A stretch of DNA of 20,073 nucleotides from Xylophilus ampelinus (GTDB lineage: Bacteria; Pseudomonadota; Gammaproteobacteria; Burkholderiales; Burkholderiaceae_C): the NCBI RefSeq assembly GCF_901875635.1, contig NZ_CABFMN010000145.1:1-20073 (forward strand), given 5' to 3'. The position numbers and the translations under genes were made by a program. Positions 1 to 7,538 of the stretch are shown here, piece after piece. Positions within the stretch are counted from its first letter, which is position 1; the number at the start of each line of letters is the position of its first letter. The notes under the pieces are model-generated. The model did no database searches. It was given only the letters and a program-made list of their open reading frames with translations, and had not been told where the DNA came from.

Positions 1-123
1 TCCCTGCAGCGGGCCGAGCAGGCCGCGGCCTCCGCCGCGCGCGCCCTGGACCGGGCGGCGGCGCGAACAGCCGCGCCGCAGGACGGCGCCAGCCCGCCCG
101 CCGCCAAGGACGCTCCGCGATGA
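1..123 (+). CDS. 3' end of an unidentified gene (partial)
   Basis: An open frame runs from the left edge to a TGA at 121-123 and gives 40 residues of a C-terminus. It is almost entirely Ala, Arg, Pro and Gln with few hydrophobic residues, so it looks like a helical or disordered tail. Third codon positions are nearly all G or C, as in the certain genes of the window, which supports real coding. Nothing in the tail identifies a family. The ATG of the next possible ORF overlaps this stop (ATGA at 120-123). Confidence 0.5.
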   Translation, partial: SLQRAEQAAASAARALDRAAARTAAPQDGASPPAAKDAPR

Positions 124-404
124 GCCCGCCGGATTCGACTGCCGCGCCGACGTTGCCGACGGAACTGATCGTGGATCGTCGCCGCGAGCCCCGCGGTCCG
201 CTGCCCGGTGCAGGTCGCGATGCTGTGCATGCCGTCCGGAGCGGAAGCGGACGACCGGCGACCCCTTCACCCACTGCCGCGCACGCGACGGCCCTGTGGC
301 GTCCGGACTCGCCGCGGGAAACCGATGTGCTTGCGCAGGTGCTGGGGTTGCTGCTGGCGGCGGGCTCGAAGCGAAACCACCTGGCCCGCACGCGTCGCCG
401 CTGA
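120..404 (+). CDS. Possible 94-aa hypothetical protein, doubtful
   Basis: The ATG overlaps the stop of the preceding frame in an ATGA arrangement typical of translational coupling. The ORF ends at 404, 47 nt before the convergent usp gene. The product is Arg- and Pro-rich. Only the last 35 residues look protein-like, with a short hydrophobic helix near residues 70-80. G/C at third positions is clearly lower in the first half than in neighbouring genes, so this could be non-coding sequence or the remnant of a decayed gene. I do not recognise a family. Confidence 0.3.
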   Translation: MSPPDSTAAPTLPTELIVDRRREPRGPLPGAGRDAVHAVRSGSGRPATPSPTAAHATALWRPDSPRETDVLAQVLGLLLAAGSKRNHLARTRRR

Positions 405-410
405 AGCGCG

Positions 411-432
411 CTGCCGCGGCCTCCGCGGGCAG
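411..432. terminator. Hairpin between convergent genes
   Basis: CTGCCGCGG (411-419) and CCGCGGGCAG (423-432) can pair with one bulged G. The hairpin lies in the 47-nt gap between the + strand ORF and the end of usp. There is no T-run on either side, so it is at best a weak or factor-assisted terminator. Confidence 0.25.
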
Positions 433-451
433 GCGCGCGAGCCGCAGGCCC

Positions 452-1273
452 TCAGCTCGCCATGAGCAGGGGCACGGTCGTGGACGCGAGCAAGGTGCGC
501 GTCACGCCGCCGAGCAGCCATTCCCGCGCCCTGCTGTGGCCATAGCAGCCCATCACCAGCAGGCCCGCGCCCAGGTCGGACGCCAGCGAAAGGAGGCGTT
601 CGCCGGCGCCAGCCTCGTCGAGGCCCCCGTCATGGACCGTGGCCGGCACGCCATGGGCGGCCATGAGCGCCTGCACGCGAGCGAGCGAATGTGCCGCACC
701 GTCGCCATAGCTCACGACGTGGACCGCCGCCGCGCCGGCCAGCCAGGGCCAGGCGGCCGCCAGCGCGCGGGCGGCCTCGGCGGTCTGCTTCCATGCCACC
801 AGCACGGTCCGGCCGATGTCGGGCAGCGGGCCGGCCACATAGGGGAGGACGAGCGCCGGCCTGCCGCTTTCCATCAGGACGCTGCTGACGAAATCGGCAG
901 GCAGGCGGCCGTCCAGGGCTTCGTCGGGATCGGGTTGCCCGAGGACCAGGAGGTCGGCATAGAACGCCCGCCGGATGAATCCCCACGGGCCCTGCCCCAC
1001 CAGGTGCTCCCAGGCCATGCAGCCGGCGCCCGCAGCCGCCTCCTCGAAGGTCCGGCGCGCCCTCTCTGCCGCCTCCCGGTCGGCATCCTGGAGGACCGAC
1101 AAGGCGTCGCCGAGCGCCACCAGCGAGTACGGGTACTGCATCAGGGCCGTGGTCATGCAGGGCAGCCCGACCGCCGTGGCGCCGAAGCGTTCGGCGATCG
1201 CGCGGGCCGTCCGCACGCGGGTGCTGCACGGTGCCGAGTTGTCGGCCTGGACGAGGAGGTGGCGCAGCGTCAT
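452..1273 (-). CDS. Universal stress protein, two-domain UspA family
   Basis: The product is a 273-aa cytoplasmic protein with two tandem Usp folds, roughly residues 1-145 and 152-273. The start is MTLRHLLVQA. The second domain carries the ATP-binding signature: G242-xx-G245, nine residues, then G255-G256, ending in the usual VPLLM strand. The first domain lacks a clear version of this motif, as is common in tandem Usps, where one half is often degenerate. I chose the ATG at 1271-1273 because it overlaps the stop of an upstream 38-aa ORF (ATGA) and because the family begins directly with this beta-strand; longer in-frame extensions have no homology-like content. An FNR/ANR box 73 nt upstream of the first ORF suggests induction under low oxygen, as known for Usp genes in pseudomonads and other proteobacteria. 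The exact role is unknown. Confidence 0.9.
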   Translation of the reverse strand: MTLRHLLVQADNSAPCSTRVRTARAIAERFGATAVGLPCMTTALMQYPYSLVALGDALSVLQDADREAAERARRTFEEAAAGAGCMAWEHLVGQGPWGFIRRAFYADLLVLGQPDPDEALDGRLPADFVSSVLMESGRPALVLPYVAGPLPDIGRTVLVAWKQTAEAARALAAAWPWLAGAAAVHVVSYGDGAAHSLARVQALMAAHGVPATVHDGGLDEAGAGERLLSLASDLGAGLLVMGCYGHSRAREWLLGGVTRTLLASTTVPLLMAS

Positions 1274-1386
1274 GACGCGCGCCCGCCCGCTTTGCTCCCC
1301 TGCGCTTCCTCCAGCCGTTCGCCGCTGAAGGAGTTGTTTCGAAGCACCTCGGGGCGCGCCGAAAGATCGACGATGTGCGTGGCCAT
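1270..1386 (-). CDS. 38-aa small protein upstream of and coupled to usp
   Basis: The ATG at 1384-1386 is preceded by a good Shine-Dalgarno (AAAGGAAC, about 7 nt away on the minus strand). The frame stops at 1270-1272, overlapping the usp ATG. The peptide begins MATHIVDLSARPEVLRNN and continues with a polar, Gly/Lys/Arg-rich tail. It has no membrane segment or signal peptide. A good ribosome site, stop-start overlap with usp and placement just downstream of an FNR/ANR-type box all support a translated leader gene. It could be a small functional protein made with Usp or a leader that couples translation. I do not recognise a family. Confidence 0.6.
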   Translation of the reverse strand: MATHIVDLSARPEVLRNNSFSGERLEEAQGSKAGGRAS

Positions 1387-1458
1387 CCGGACGGTTCCTT
1401 TCGTTGGCGAATGCGGGTTGCCGCACGGACAGTCTCCGCGCACGTGCGGCCACGCCGC

Positions 1459-1472
1459 TTGACGCAAGTCAA
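1459..1472 (-). promoter_or_regulatory. FNR/ANR-type binding site upstream of the usp unit
   Basis: TTGACGCAAGTCAA consists of two perfect inverted half-sites (TTGAC/GTCAA) with a 4-bp centre. This matches the FNR/ANR/DNR class (TTGAT-N4-ATCAA, with C/G tolerated at the inner positions). Its centre is about 79 nt upstream of the 38-aa ORF start. A class II arrangement (centre near -41.5) would put the transcription start near 1424 and leave a leader of about 38 nt carrying the Shine-Dalgarno. No strong -10 is visible, which is usual for activator-dependent promoters. Confidence 0.7.
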
Positions 1473-1548
1473 ACAGTCGGCGCTGGCGCCGGCCACGGCG
1501 CCCGCACCCGGAGCGGCAGGCGCCCGTTCGCGGCGGCTCGTGGGTGGG

Positions 1549-2784
1549 TCAGGCAGCCCCGTGGGCAGGTGCGCCCGGCAGGCCGGGCAGCAGCGCGCCC
1601 TCGCGCGCCACGACCGCGCCGCCCGCCACGACCAGCCGGCGCGGCGGCCGGGCGACGACGGCGTGCGCGACGCTCTGCGCATCGACCAGCACGAGTTCGG
1701 CGCGGCTGCCGGGCACGAGGCCGTGGTCGGCGAAACCGCAGCCCAGGGCGGCGGCGCGCGTCACGCAGTCCAGCGCGATGTCGATCTCGTCGTCGCGGCG
1801 CAGGTTGTAGCGCAGGCCGATGAGCATGGCGCGCTCCAGCATGTCGGGTGTGCCGTAGGGCGTCCAGGTGTCGCGGATGCCGTCATTGCCGCCCAGCACC
1901 GTGACACCTGCCGCGCGGCAGGCCACGAGCGGCGGAACGCTGCGCGAGGGCGGCGCACTGGTGACCAGCACCACGCCCAGCGCGGCCATGCGCGCCAGCA
2001 GCGCGTTGCACTCCGCCGGCGGCAGGTCGCCCAGGCAGAAGCCATGGCTGATCGCCACGCGGCCCTGCAGGCCCAGCGCCTCGGTGCGGTCCAGGATCAG
2101 GCCGAGCGAGAAGGCGCCCATCGCGCCCGGCTCGTGCAGGTGGATGTCCAGCGGCTTGCCGTGCCTGGCGGCGATGCCGAAGAGCACGTCGAGCGAGCGC
2201 ACCGGGTCGCCGTCGATGGCGCAGGGGTCCAGCCCGCCCAGCACGTCGGCGCCGGCGGCCAGCGCGGCATCCAGCAGCTCGGCCGTGCCGGGCCGCAGGA
2301 GCAGGCCCGACTGCGGGAAGGCCACGGTCTGGATCTGCTGCCACGGCGCCATGGCGTCGCGCGTGCGCAGCACGCCGTCCAGGTGCTTGAGGCCGGCCTG
2401 CGTGTCGATGTCGACGTGGGTGCGGATGCGCGTGGTGCCGTTCGCGAGAAAGGCCCGTGCCAGGGCCAGCGACTGCGCTGCCGCATCGTGGCTGCTCGCA
2501 TGCCGGAATGCGCGCTCGTTGTCGATGCGGTCGACCAGGCGCGTGCCGACCTCGTTGCGGTACCAGGGCAGGCCCCACAGCGTCTTGTCGAGGTGCGTGT
2601 GGCCCTCGACCAGGCCGGGCAGCAGCAGGGCGCCGCCGCCCTCCTCCATCAACGCGCCGGGCGGCATCGGCAGGCCGGCGCCGATGGCGGCGATGCGCTC
2701 GCCCTGCACGAGGACGTCGACCGCGGCTGCACCGAAGGGGCGGACGTCGCGCAGGAGCAGCGCGGGGGGAGGAGCGAGGGTCAT
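1549..2784 (-). CDS. Amidohydrolase, cytosine deaminase (CodA)-like
   Basis: The product is a 411-aa metal-dependent hydrolase of the amidohydrolase superfamily, with a TIM barrel flanked by a small beta-sandwich built from both ends. Visible signatures are GHTHLDKT (metal ligands H62 and H64), HLHE at 215-218 (H215 ligand, E218 placed like the catalytic Glu of CodA), SHGFC (H247) and GNDGIRDTW (D301 as the conserved metal-binding Asp). The overall order and the DxWxPxGT segment match the CodA branch rather than dihydroorotase or urease. CodA converts cytosine to uracil and ammonia; relatives act on isocytosine, creatinine-like or triazine-type rings, so the substrate is uncertain. ATG 2782-2784 lacks a clear Shine-Dalgarno. 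It lies downstream of corA on the same strand, separated by 155 nt containing a repeat, so it probably has its own promoter. Confidence 0.85.
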   Translation of the reverse strand: MTLAPPPALLLRDVRPFGAAAVDVLVQGERIAAIGAGLPMPPGALMEEGGGALLLPGLVEGHTHLDKTLWGLPWYRNEVGTRLVDRIDNERAFRHASSHDAAAQSLALARAFLANGTTRIRTHVDIDTQAGLKHLDGVLRTRDAMAPWQQIQTVAFPQSGLLLRPGTAELLDAALAAGADVLGGLDPCAIDGDPVRSLDVLFGIAARHGKPLDIHLHEPGAMGAFSLGLILDRTEALGLQGRVAISHGFCLGDLPPAECNALLARMAALGVVLVTSAPPSRSVPPLVACRAAGVTVLGGNDGIRDTWTPYGTPDMLERAMLIGLRYNLRRDDEIDIALDCVTRAAALGCGFADHGLVPGSRAELVLVDAQSVAHAVVARPPRRLVVAGGAVVAREGALLPGLPGAPAHGAA

Positions 2785-2865
2785 GCGTGGGAGGGTCGTT
2801 GGTGGTCTGCGCCCGGGTCATGGCGCAGGGCCGCCGTCCTCACGGCGCGCTGCGACATTTGCTCC

Positions 2866-2925
2866 TGATTCGATAGCTGCTCGCGCCCGCAGGACGGGCG
2901 TTGCAGGCACTTTTCACTCTGAAGT
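2866..2925 (+). repeat. Interspersed hairpin repeat, family 1 (copy 1)
   Basis: The element contains TTCGATAGCTGC, then an imperfect hairpin (CGCGCCCG / CGGGCGTTG), then GCAGGCACTTTTCA. The same order of motifs recurs at 5908-5966, 12753-12811 (inverted) and 17913-17973. It lies in the spacer between corA and the amidohydrolase gene. It resembles short repeats I remember from Comamonadaceae intergenic regions. Confidence 0.65.
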
Positions 2926-2939
2926 TTCACTCGCACTTC

Positions 2940-3923
2940 TCACACCCATCCGGCCTTGCGGAAGCGCCAGTACAGGTGGCCGCACACCCCCACGATCACC
3001 CCCAGCGCCACCGGGTAGCCGTAGCGCCACTTCAGCTCGGGCATGAACTCGAAGTTCATCCCCCACACGCCGACGAAGGCGGTGCATACCGCGAAGATCG
3101 CCGCCCAGGCCGCCAGCCGCTTGGTCACCTCGCTGTCCGCGATGGTGACCAGCGACAGGTTGACCTGGATCGCCACGCCGACGGTGTCGCGGATGGCATC
3201 GACCGAGGCGTTGATGCGCGCCAGGTGGTCGATCACGTCGCGGAAGTAGTCCTGCGTGCCCAGGCACAGCGGCGGCACCCGGCCGCCGTACAGCCGCCCC
3301 GCGGCCTCCAGCAGCGGCGCCACCGCGTGCTTGAGCACGCGCAGCCGGCGCTTCAGGCCGTACAGGCGCTGGATGTTCTCGCGCCCGGCCTTCTCGGTGA
3401 GGATCTGCTTCTCGATCGCCTCGAGCTCGTCCTCGAGGTGCTCGATGACGGGGAAGTAGCGGTCCACCACCTCGTCCATCAGCGCATAGAGCACGAAGCC
3501 GGGGCCGTTCTTCAGCAGCTCGGGCTCGCGCTCGCAGCGTTCGCGCACGCGGGCCAGGCTCTGGTCGCTGCGGTTGCGCACCGAGACGACGTAGTTGCGG
3601 CCCGCGAAGACGTCGACCTCGCCCACGCGGATGCGCCGGTGCTCGGCCTCACCCTCGCCTTCGATGTCGAGCAGGTGCATGACGACGAAGAGCGACTCGC
3701 CGTACTCCTCCACCTTGGGCCGCTGCTGGCCGCGCTGCACGTCCTCCACCGCCAGCGGGTGCAGGTCGAAGGTGCTCTGCAGCGTCGCCAGTTCCTCGTC
3801 GCTCGCGTCGTGCAGCGCGACCCAGACGAAGGTGCCGGGGTCGGACAGGTGCTGAGGGATATCGGCGAGCCCGATGTCGGCGAGCTTGCGGCCCTCGCGG
3901 TAGGCGGCGCAGTTGATGAGCAT
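2940..3923 (-). CDS. corA: CorA family magnesium/cobalt transporter
   Basis: The product is a 327-aa inner-membrane channel protein that takes up Mg2+ (also Co2+ and Ni2+) as a pentamer. Residues 1-260 form the cytoplasmic alpha/beta domain and long stalk helix. Transmembrane helix 1 spans about 268-287 and ends in the diagnostic GMN motif (288-290, in the context VWGMNFEFMP). Transmembrane helix 2 spans about 301-320 and is followed by a short basic tail, so topology and length match the family. I chose ATG 3921-3923 (MLINCAAYREG) because CorA proteins of this group begin there; an in-frame GTG eight codons upstream (3945-3947) is possible, and neither start has a strong Shine-Dalgarno. The gene is divergent from the histidine kinase gene and is probably monocistronic. 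Confidence 0.93.
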   Translation of the reverse strand: MLINCAAYREGRKLADIGLADIPQHLSDPGTFVWVALHDASDEELATLQSTFDLHPLAVEDVQRGQQRPKVEEYGESLFVVMHLLDIEGEGEAEHRRIRVGEVDVFAGRNYVVSVRNRSDQSLARVRERCEREPELLKNGPGFVLYALMDEVVDRYFPVIEHLEDELEAIEKQILTEKAGRENIQRLYGLKRRLRVLKHAVAPLLEAAGRLYGGRVPPLCLGTQDYFRDVIDHLARINASVDAIRDTVGVAIQVNLSLVTIADSEVTKRLAAWAAIFAVCTAFVGVWGMNFEFMPELKWRYGYPVALGVIVGVCGHLYWRFRKAGWV

Positions 3924-4073
3924 GGCGGTCGACGGTGGTGGTGCCACATCGTGCCACCGCGCGTCGGAAGGTGCCGGTAGGCCGCCGCCGCGGCAGGTGG
4001 CATGGCGCGTTCAGCCGGCGTTCAGGCTGTCATCGGGAGGAATTGTCCGACGGGCCCGCAGACCCCGGCTGCC

Positions 4074-4079
4074 TAGAAT
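4074..4079 (+). promoter_or_regulatory. Possible -10 element for the histidine kinase unit
   Basis: TAGAAT, a five-of-six match to TATAAT, lies 10 nt before the ATG of the leader ORF in very GC-rich sequence. Transcription would start about 4 nt before that ATG. No -35 is seen at normal spacing; TTGTCC at 4043-4048 is 25 nt away. Confidence 0.3.
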
Positions 4080-4089
4080 CCACGCGACC

Positions 4090-4164
4090 ATGTCCGTGCC
4101 AACACAGTCCCCGACCCGTAGCCCCATGCAGGGCCGGCTGGGGCGCACGGGCCGCGACGCATGA
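4090..4164 (+). CDS. 24-codon leader ORF overlapping the histidine kinase start
   Basis: ATG 4090-4092 opens a 24-codon frame beginning MSVPTQSPTRSP, rich in Ser, Pro, Thr and Arg. It stops at 4162-4164, sharing ATGA with the kinase start codon at 4161. A -10-like TAGAAT lies 10 nt upstream, so the transcript would be nearly leaderless here. Translation of this short frame could deliver ribosomes to the kinase start, which has only weak purine-rich sequence upstream. Its existence as a translated peptide is an inference. Confidence 0.4.
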   Translation: MSVPTQSPTRSPMQGRLGRTGRDA

Positions 4165-5885
4165 GCAGGCGCGGCGCCCCCTTGCCACCCGACGAAGACC
4201 GCCGCCTGGCGGCCCTCGACGAACTCCAGGTCCTCGACACCGGCGCCGAAGCCGTGTTCGACGATGTGGTGCTGCTGGCCTCGCAGCTGTGCGGAACCCC
4301 GATTGCGCTGGTGTCGCTGATCGATGCCGAGCGCCAGTGGTTCAAGGCCCGCGTCGGCCTGGACGCCACCGAAACGCCGCGCAGCGATGCCTTCTGCGCC
4401 CATGCCATCCTGGCCCCCGACACCGTCATGCAGGTGCACGACGCGGTGCTGGACCCCCGCTTCACCGACAACCCCCTGGTGCAGGGCGAGCCCCGCATCC
4501 GCTTCTATGCGGGCGCGCCCATCGTCACGCCCGCCGGCGATGCGCTCGGCACGGTCTGCGTGATCGACCGCGAGCCGCGCGAGCTCTCGGCCGGCCAGGC
4601 CGCGGCGCTGCAGGCACTGGCCCGGCAGACCGCCGTGCTGCTGCAGTTGCGCGCCGCCAACCGCAGCAAGGACCGCCAGGCCGCCGCACTGCGCCAGGAG
4701 GTGACCGACGCCCTGACCGGCGCCGACGACGACAACGCCCTGCTGCGCAAGCGCCAGCGCCTGGCGGCGGTTGGCCAGCTCACCAGCGGCATCGCGCACG
4801 ACTTCAACAACCTGCTCCAGGCGGTGAGCGGCAACCTGCAGCTCATCGAGCGCAAGGCCGACCAGCCGAACGTCGTGCGCCGCCGCGCGCAAGGCGGCCT
4901 GGACGCCGTGCGCAGTGCCGCGGACCTGACGCGCCAGCTGCTGAACTTCTCGCGCGACCAGGTGCCCGAGTACCGCCCCATGGCCGCCGCCGCGCGCGTG
5001 GCGCAGATGCGCGAACTGCTGCGCCGCGCCGTCGGGCCCGAGATGCAGCTGCAGTTCCGGCTGCAGGACACCGAGGTGCTGACCCTCGCCGACCCGACCC
5101 AGCTCGAAGCGGCCATCCTCAACCTGGCGATCAACGCACGCGATGCGCAGCACGGCGTCGGCGCGCTGCGCATCGGTTCCCGGCGCGCCTCGGTCCACGG
5201 CGACGCCGAGCTGCCCGATGGCGCCTACCTGGTGCTCACCCTCGAGGACGACGGCCCCGGCATGGCGCCGGACGTGGCGGCGCGCGCATTCGAACCCTTC
5301 TTCACCACCAAGGGCGAGGCGCAGGGCACCGGCCTGGGGCTGGCGCAGGTGCGCGGCTTCGCAGTGCGCGCGGGCGGCACCGCGCGCATCACGAGCGCGC
5401 CCGGCCAGGGAACGACCGTCACGCTGTGGCTGCGCGAGGTCGACAGCGCGGCGGCACCTCCCGAAGCCGTCGGCACGCCCGCTCCCTGCGGCCCCACGCC
5501 CGCACGCGCGGATGCGCACGTGCTGCTCGTCGACGACGACGGCCACGTGCGCGACTCGCTCGGCGCCCTGCTGGCCGAAGCCGGCTACCGCGTGAGCGTC
5601 GCATCGGCGGGCGCCCAGGCGCTGGCGGCGGTCGCCGCCTCGGCGCCCGACATCGTGCTGGCCGATTTCGGCATGGTGGGCATGAACGGCGCCGCGCTGG
5701 CCGGTGAACTGCGGCGCCTGCGCCCGGGGCTGCCCGTGGTCATCCTGACCGGCTATGCCGACGTCGGCCGGTTGCTGCCCCTGCTGTGGCCAGGTGCGGT
5801 GGTGCTGCGCAAGCCGCTGCTGCTGGATGCGGTACGCCGCGCGATCGACGACGCGCTCGCCGGGGGATGCGCACCGGCTGACTGA
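4161..5885 (+). CDS. Cytoplasmic GAF hybrid sensor histidine kinase with receiver domain
   Basis: The product is 574 aa with no membrane segment. An N-terminal GAF domain (about 20-162) is followed by a short coiled linker and a HisKA dimerisation domain with the H-box GIAHDFNNLL (phosphoacceptor H213). The ATPase domain has the N-box NLAINARDA (321-329), G1 DDGPGM (363-368), F-box PFFTTK (379-384) and G2 GTGLGL (389-394). A Pro/Ala linker leads to a C-terminal receiver domain with acidic pocket D458-D460, phosphoacceptor D502, T530 and K551. All catalytic residues are present, so it should autophosphorylate and transfer phosphate to its own receiver. No HPt or DNA-binding output domain or partner regulator is encoded in the window, so downstream signalling goes elsewhere or the receiver is an autoinhibitor. 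The GAF ligand cannot be read from the sequence. ATG 4161 overlaps the leader ORF stop. Confidence 0.9.
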   Translation: MSRRGAPLPPDEDRRLAALDELQVLDTGAEAVFDDVVLLASQLCGTPIALVSLIDAERQWFKARVGLDATETPRSDAFCAHAILAPDTVMQVHDAVLDPRFTDNPLVQGEPRIRFYAGAPIVTPAGDALGTVCVIDREPRELSAGQAAALQALARQTAVLLQLRAANRSKDRQAAALRQEVTDALTGADDDNALLRKRQRLAAVGQLTSGIAHDFNNLLQAVSGNLQLIERKADQPNVVRRRAQGGLDAVRSAADLTRQLLNFSRDQVPEYRPMAAAARVAQMRELLRRAVGPEMQLQFRLQDTEVLTLADPTQLEAAILNLAINARDAQHGVGALRIGSRRASVHGDAELPDGAYLVLTLEDDGPGMAPDVAARAFEPFFTTKGEAQGTGLGLAQVRGFAVRAGGTARITSAPGQGTTVTLWLREVDSAAAPPEAVGTPAPCGPTPARADAHVLLVDDDGHVRDSLGALLAEAGYRVSVASAGAQALAAVAASAPDIVLADFGMVGMNGAALAGELRRLRPGLPVVILTGYADVGRLLPLLWPGAVVLRKPLLLDAVRRAIDDALAGGCAPAD

Positions 5886-5907
5886 GCCGCGCGGCCTCGC
5901 GGCGCTC

Positions 5908-5966
5908 CTGAATCGATAGCTGACGGCGCTTGCTCCGCGGGCGTTCCGGGCATTTTTCATTCGAAC
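5908..5966 (+). repeat. Interspersed hairpin repeat, family 1 (copy 2), terminator-like
   Basis: The copy has the same motif order as at 2866: TGAATCGATAGCTG, an imperfect stem (CGGCGCTTGC with GCGGGCGTTCCG using G-T pairs), then GGGCATTTTTCATTCGAA. The T5 tract just after the stem, 23 nt or more past the kinase stop, could make it the kinase terminator. Confidence 0.6.
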
Positions 5967-5994
5967 CGTGGGTGCCGGAGGCAGGCCGCGCCAC

Positions 5995-6000
5995 TACACT
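5995..6000 (+). promoter_or_regulatory. Possible -10 element for the DUF898 gene
   Basis: TACACT stands out in GC-rich sequence 39 nt before the proposed ATG. It would start a transcript near 6006. No matching -35 is visible. Confidence 0.2.
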
Positions 6001-6039
6001 TTCGCGGCCCTCGAGGAGAAAAAATGGAGAAGGGGCCGC

Positions 6040-7494
6040 ATGCCAGAACCGACATTCCAGCACCCGGATTTCGCGCCGGACCTTTCGCAATTCGACCGCG
6101 AACCACCCGGGCCGCCCGAGACACCGCCGTCCGGCGGGCAGGCCCGGCGCGACATCGAGGCGTGGCCGCTGGCCTTCACCGGCGACGGCGGCGTGTACTT
6201 CGGCGTCTGGATCGTCAACCTGCTGCTCACCATCGTGACGCTCGGGCTCTTCACGCCCTGGGCGCGGCGCCGCACCATCAAGTACTTCTACGGCCATACG
6301 CTGGTGGCCGACAGCCCGCTCGAATTCACCGCCGGCATCCGCGGCATGGTGTTCGGCTTCCTGCTGCTGGCGGCCTTCTACATCGCGCTGAACGTGGCCT
6401 CCAACACGGGCCAGCACATCGTCTACTTCGCCATCGTGACCGGCGGCGCTGTGTTGGCGCCCTTCCTCTGGGGCAGCGCGATGCGCTTCCGGCTGGGCCA
6501 CACCCGCTGGCGCGGCCTGCGCCTGCGCTTCACGGCTGGCTGGGGCGAGGTGTACCGCGCGAGCTGGCCGGTGTTCGCGCTGGCCGCGGTGTGGCTGGTG
6601 GCAGGCTTCGCGATCTCGCGCATGGCGCCCGACGCGCCGAAGGCCGGCACGTCGTCGGTGCAGGGGCCAGCCACGCTGTCGGCGCCGGTGCACGCCGCGG
6701 CGCCTGCGCGCGAGAACGAAGCCGCCACCGCTGCCGCCGAGGCCGACCCCGACATGGACGCCGAGGAAGAGGAGGACAGCGCGCCCACCCGGGCCAAGGC
6801 GCCGTCCTTCCCACGCCCCACCTGGCCCATGGCCGCCGTCGCCCTGGCGGCGGTGGTGCTCAGCCTGCTGTGCCTCATCCGCCTGGAGTTCAACTACAAG
6901 CGCCTGTTGGTGATGCGCGCCGCCGTCGGCGGGCAGACCGGCCGCTGGAAGCCGGTGTTCGGCGACTTCGTGCGCATCTGGGGCGCCAGCATCGGCTTCT
7001 TCGTGGCCACGCTGCTGGGCATCGGCATGGCGATCGCGGCCCTGGTCGGCGTCGCTGCGCTGGTGTCGGGCGGCCTGGCGGCAATGGGCGCGCAGCGCGG
7101 CAGTGCCACCTTCATCGTGATCGCGATCGTGGCGGTGTTCGTGCTGATCATGGCGATGTTCTTCGCCGCCTCGCCCGCCATGGCGTATCGCGAGGCGCGC
7201 ATGTTCCAGCTGATGTGGAACAACATCGGCGTGAGCGACATGGCGCGCTTCAAGACCGACCTGCGCACCGCCGGCTTCGTCTGGCTGCGCATTCGCAACA
7301 TCCTGCTCAACATGATCACGGCCGGCTTCTACCGCCCCTTCGCGCGGGTGGCCGAGTACAAGATGAAGACCGAGTCGGTCACGCTGCACGTCAAGGGTGG
7401 GCTCGACCGGCTGGTCGGCACGCTCGAGGCGCAGCAGAAGGACGGTTTCGGCGACGCCGTGGCCGACGCGCTGGGCATCGATGTGATTGGGTGA
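6040..7494 (+). CDS. DUF898 (YjgN-like) multi-pass membrane protein
   Basis: The product is 484 aa, an integral membrane protein of unknown function. The DUF898 signature is visible as the GVYFGVWIVNLLLTIVTLG segment (51-69), followed by TPWARRRTIKYFYGHT, and again near the C-terminus as a related segment with YRPFARVAEYKMK. About seven or eight hydrophobic segments are seen (near 52-72, 102-122, 125-145, 176-194, 262-282, 313-345, 355-378 and possibly 412-430). Between the two halves, residues 196-258 form a polar, Ala/Pro-rich linker with a strongly acidic run around 236-246, absent from short family members as I know them. ATG 6040 is preceded by GGAGAAGGGG at good spacing; an ATG at 6024 is out of frame. 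An M48 protease gene follows on the same strand, a pairing I recall from other Burkholderiales. Confidence 0.85.
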   Translation: MPEPTFQHPDFAPDLSQFDREPPGPPETPPSGGQARRDIEAWPLAFTGDGGVYFGVWIVNLLLTIVTLGLFTPWARRRTIKYFYGHTLVADSPLEFTAGIRGMVFGFLLLAAFYIALNVASNTGQHIVYFAIVTGGAVLAPFLWGSAMRFRLGHTRWRGLRLRFTAGWGEVYRASWPVFALAAVWLVAGFAISRMAPDAPKAGTSSVQGPATLSAPVHAAAPARENEAATAAAEADPDMDAEEEEDSAPTRAKAPSFPRPTWPMAAVALAAVVLSLLCLIRLEFNYKRLLVMRAAVGGQTGRWKPVFGDFVRIWGASIGFFVATLLGIGMAIAALVGVAALVSGGLAAMGAQRGSATFIVIAIVAVFVLIMAMFFAASPAMAYREARMFQLMWNNIGVSDMARFKTDLRTAGFVWLRIRNILLNMITAGFYRPFARVAEYKMKTESVTLHVKGGLDRLVGTLEAQQKDGFGDAVADALGIDVIG

Positions 7495-7538
7495 CACCCC
7501 CCAAGTCGCTGCGCTCGCCGACCGAGCTGCGTACCATG

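Noticed and set aside
4043..4048. TTGTCC as the -35 of the kinase promoter
   Set aside because: It lies 25 nt from the TAGAAT hexamer, too far for a sigma-70 promoter.
4011..5960. 649-codon minus-strand frame opposite the histidine kinase
   Set aside because: The kinase shows every catalytic motif on the + strand; the antisense product is low-complexity with no recognisable domain.
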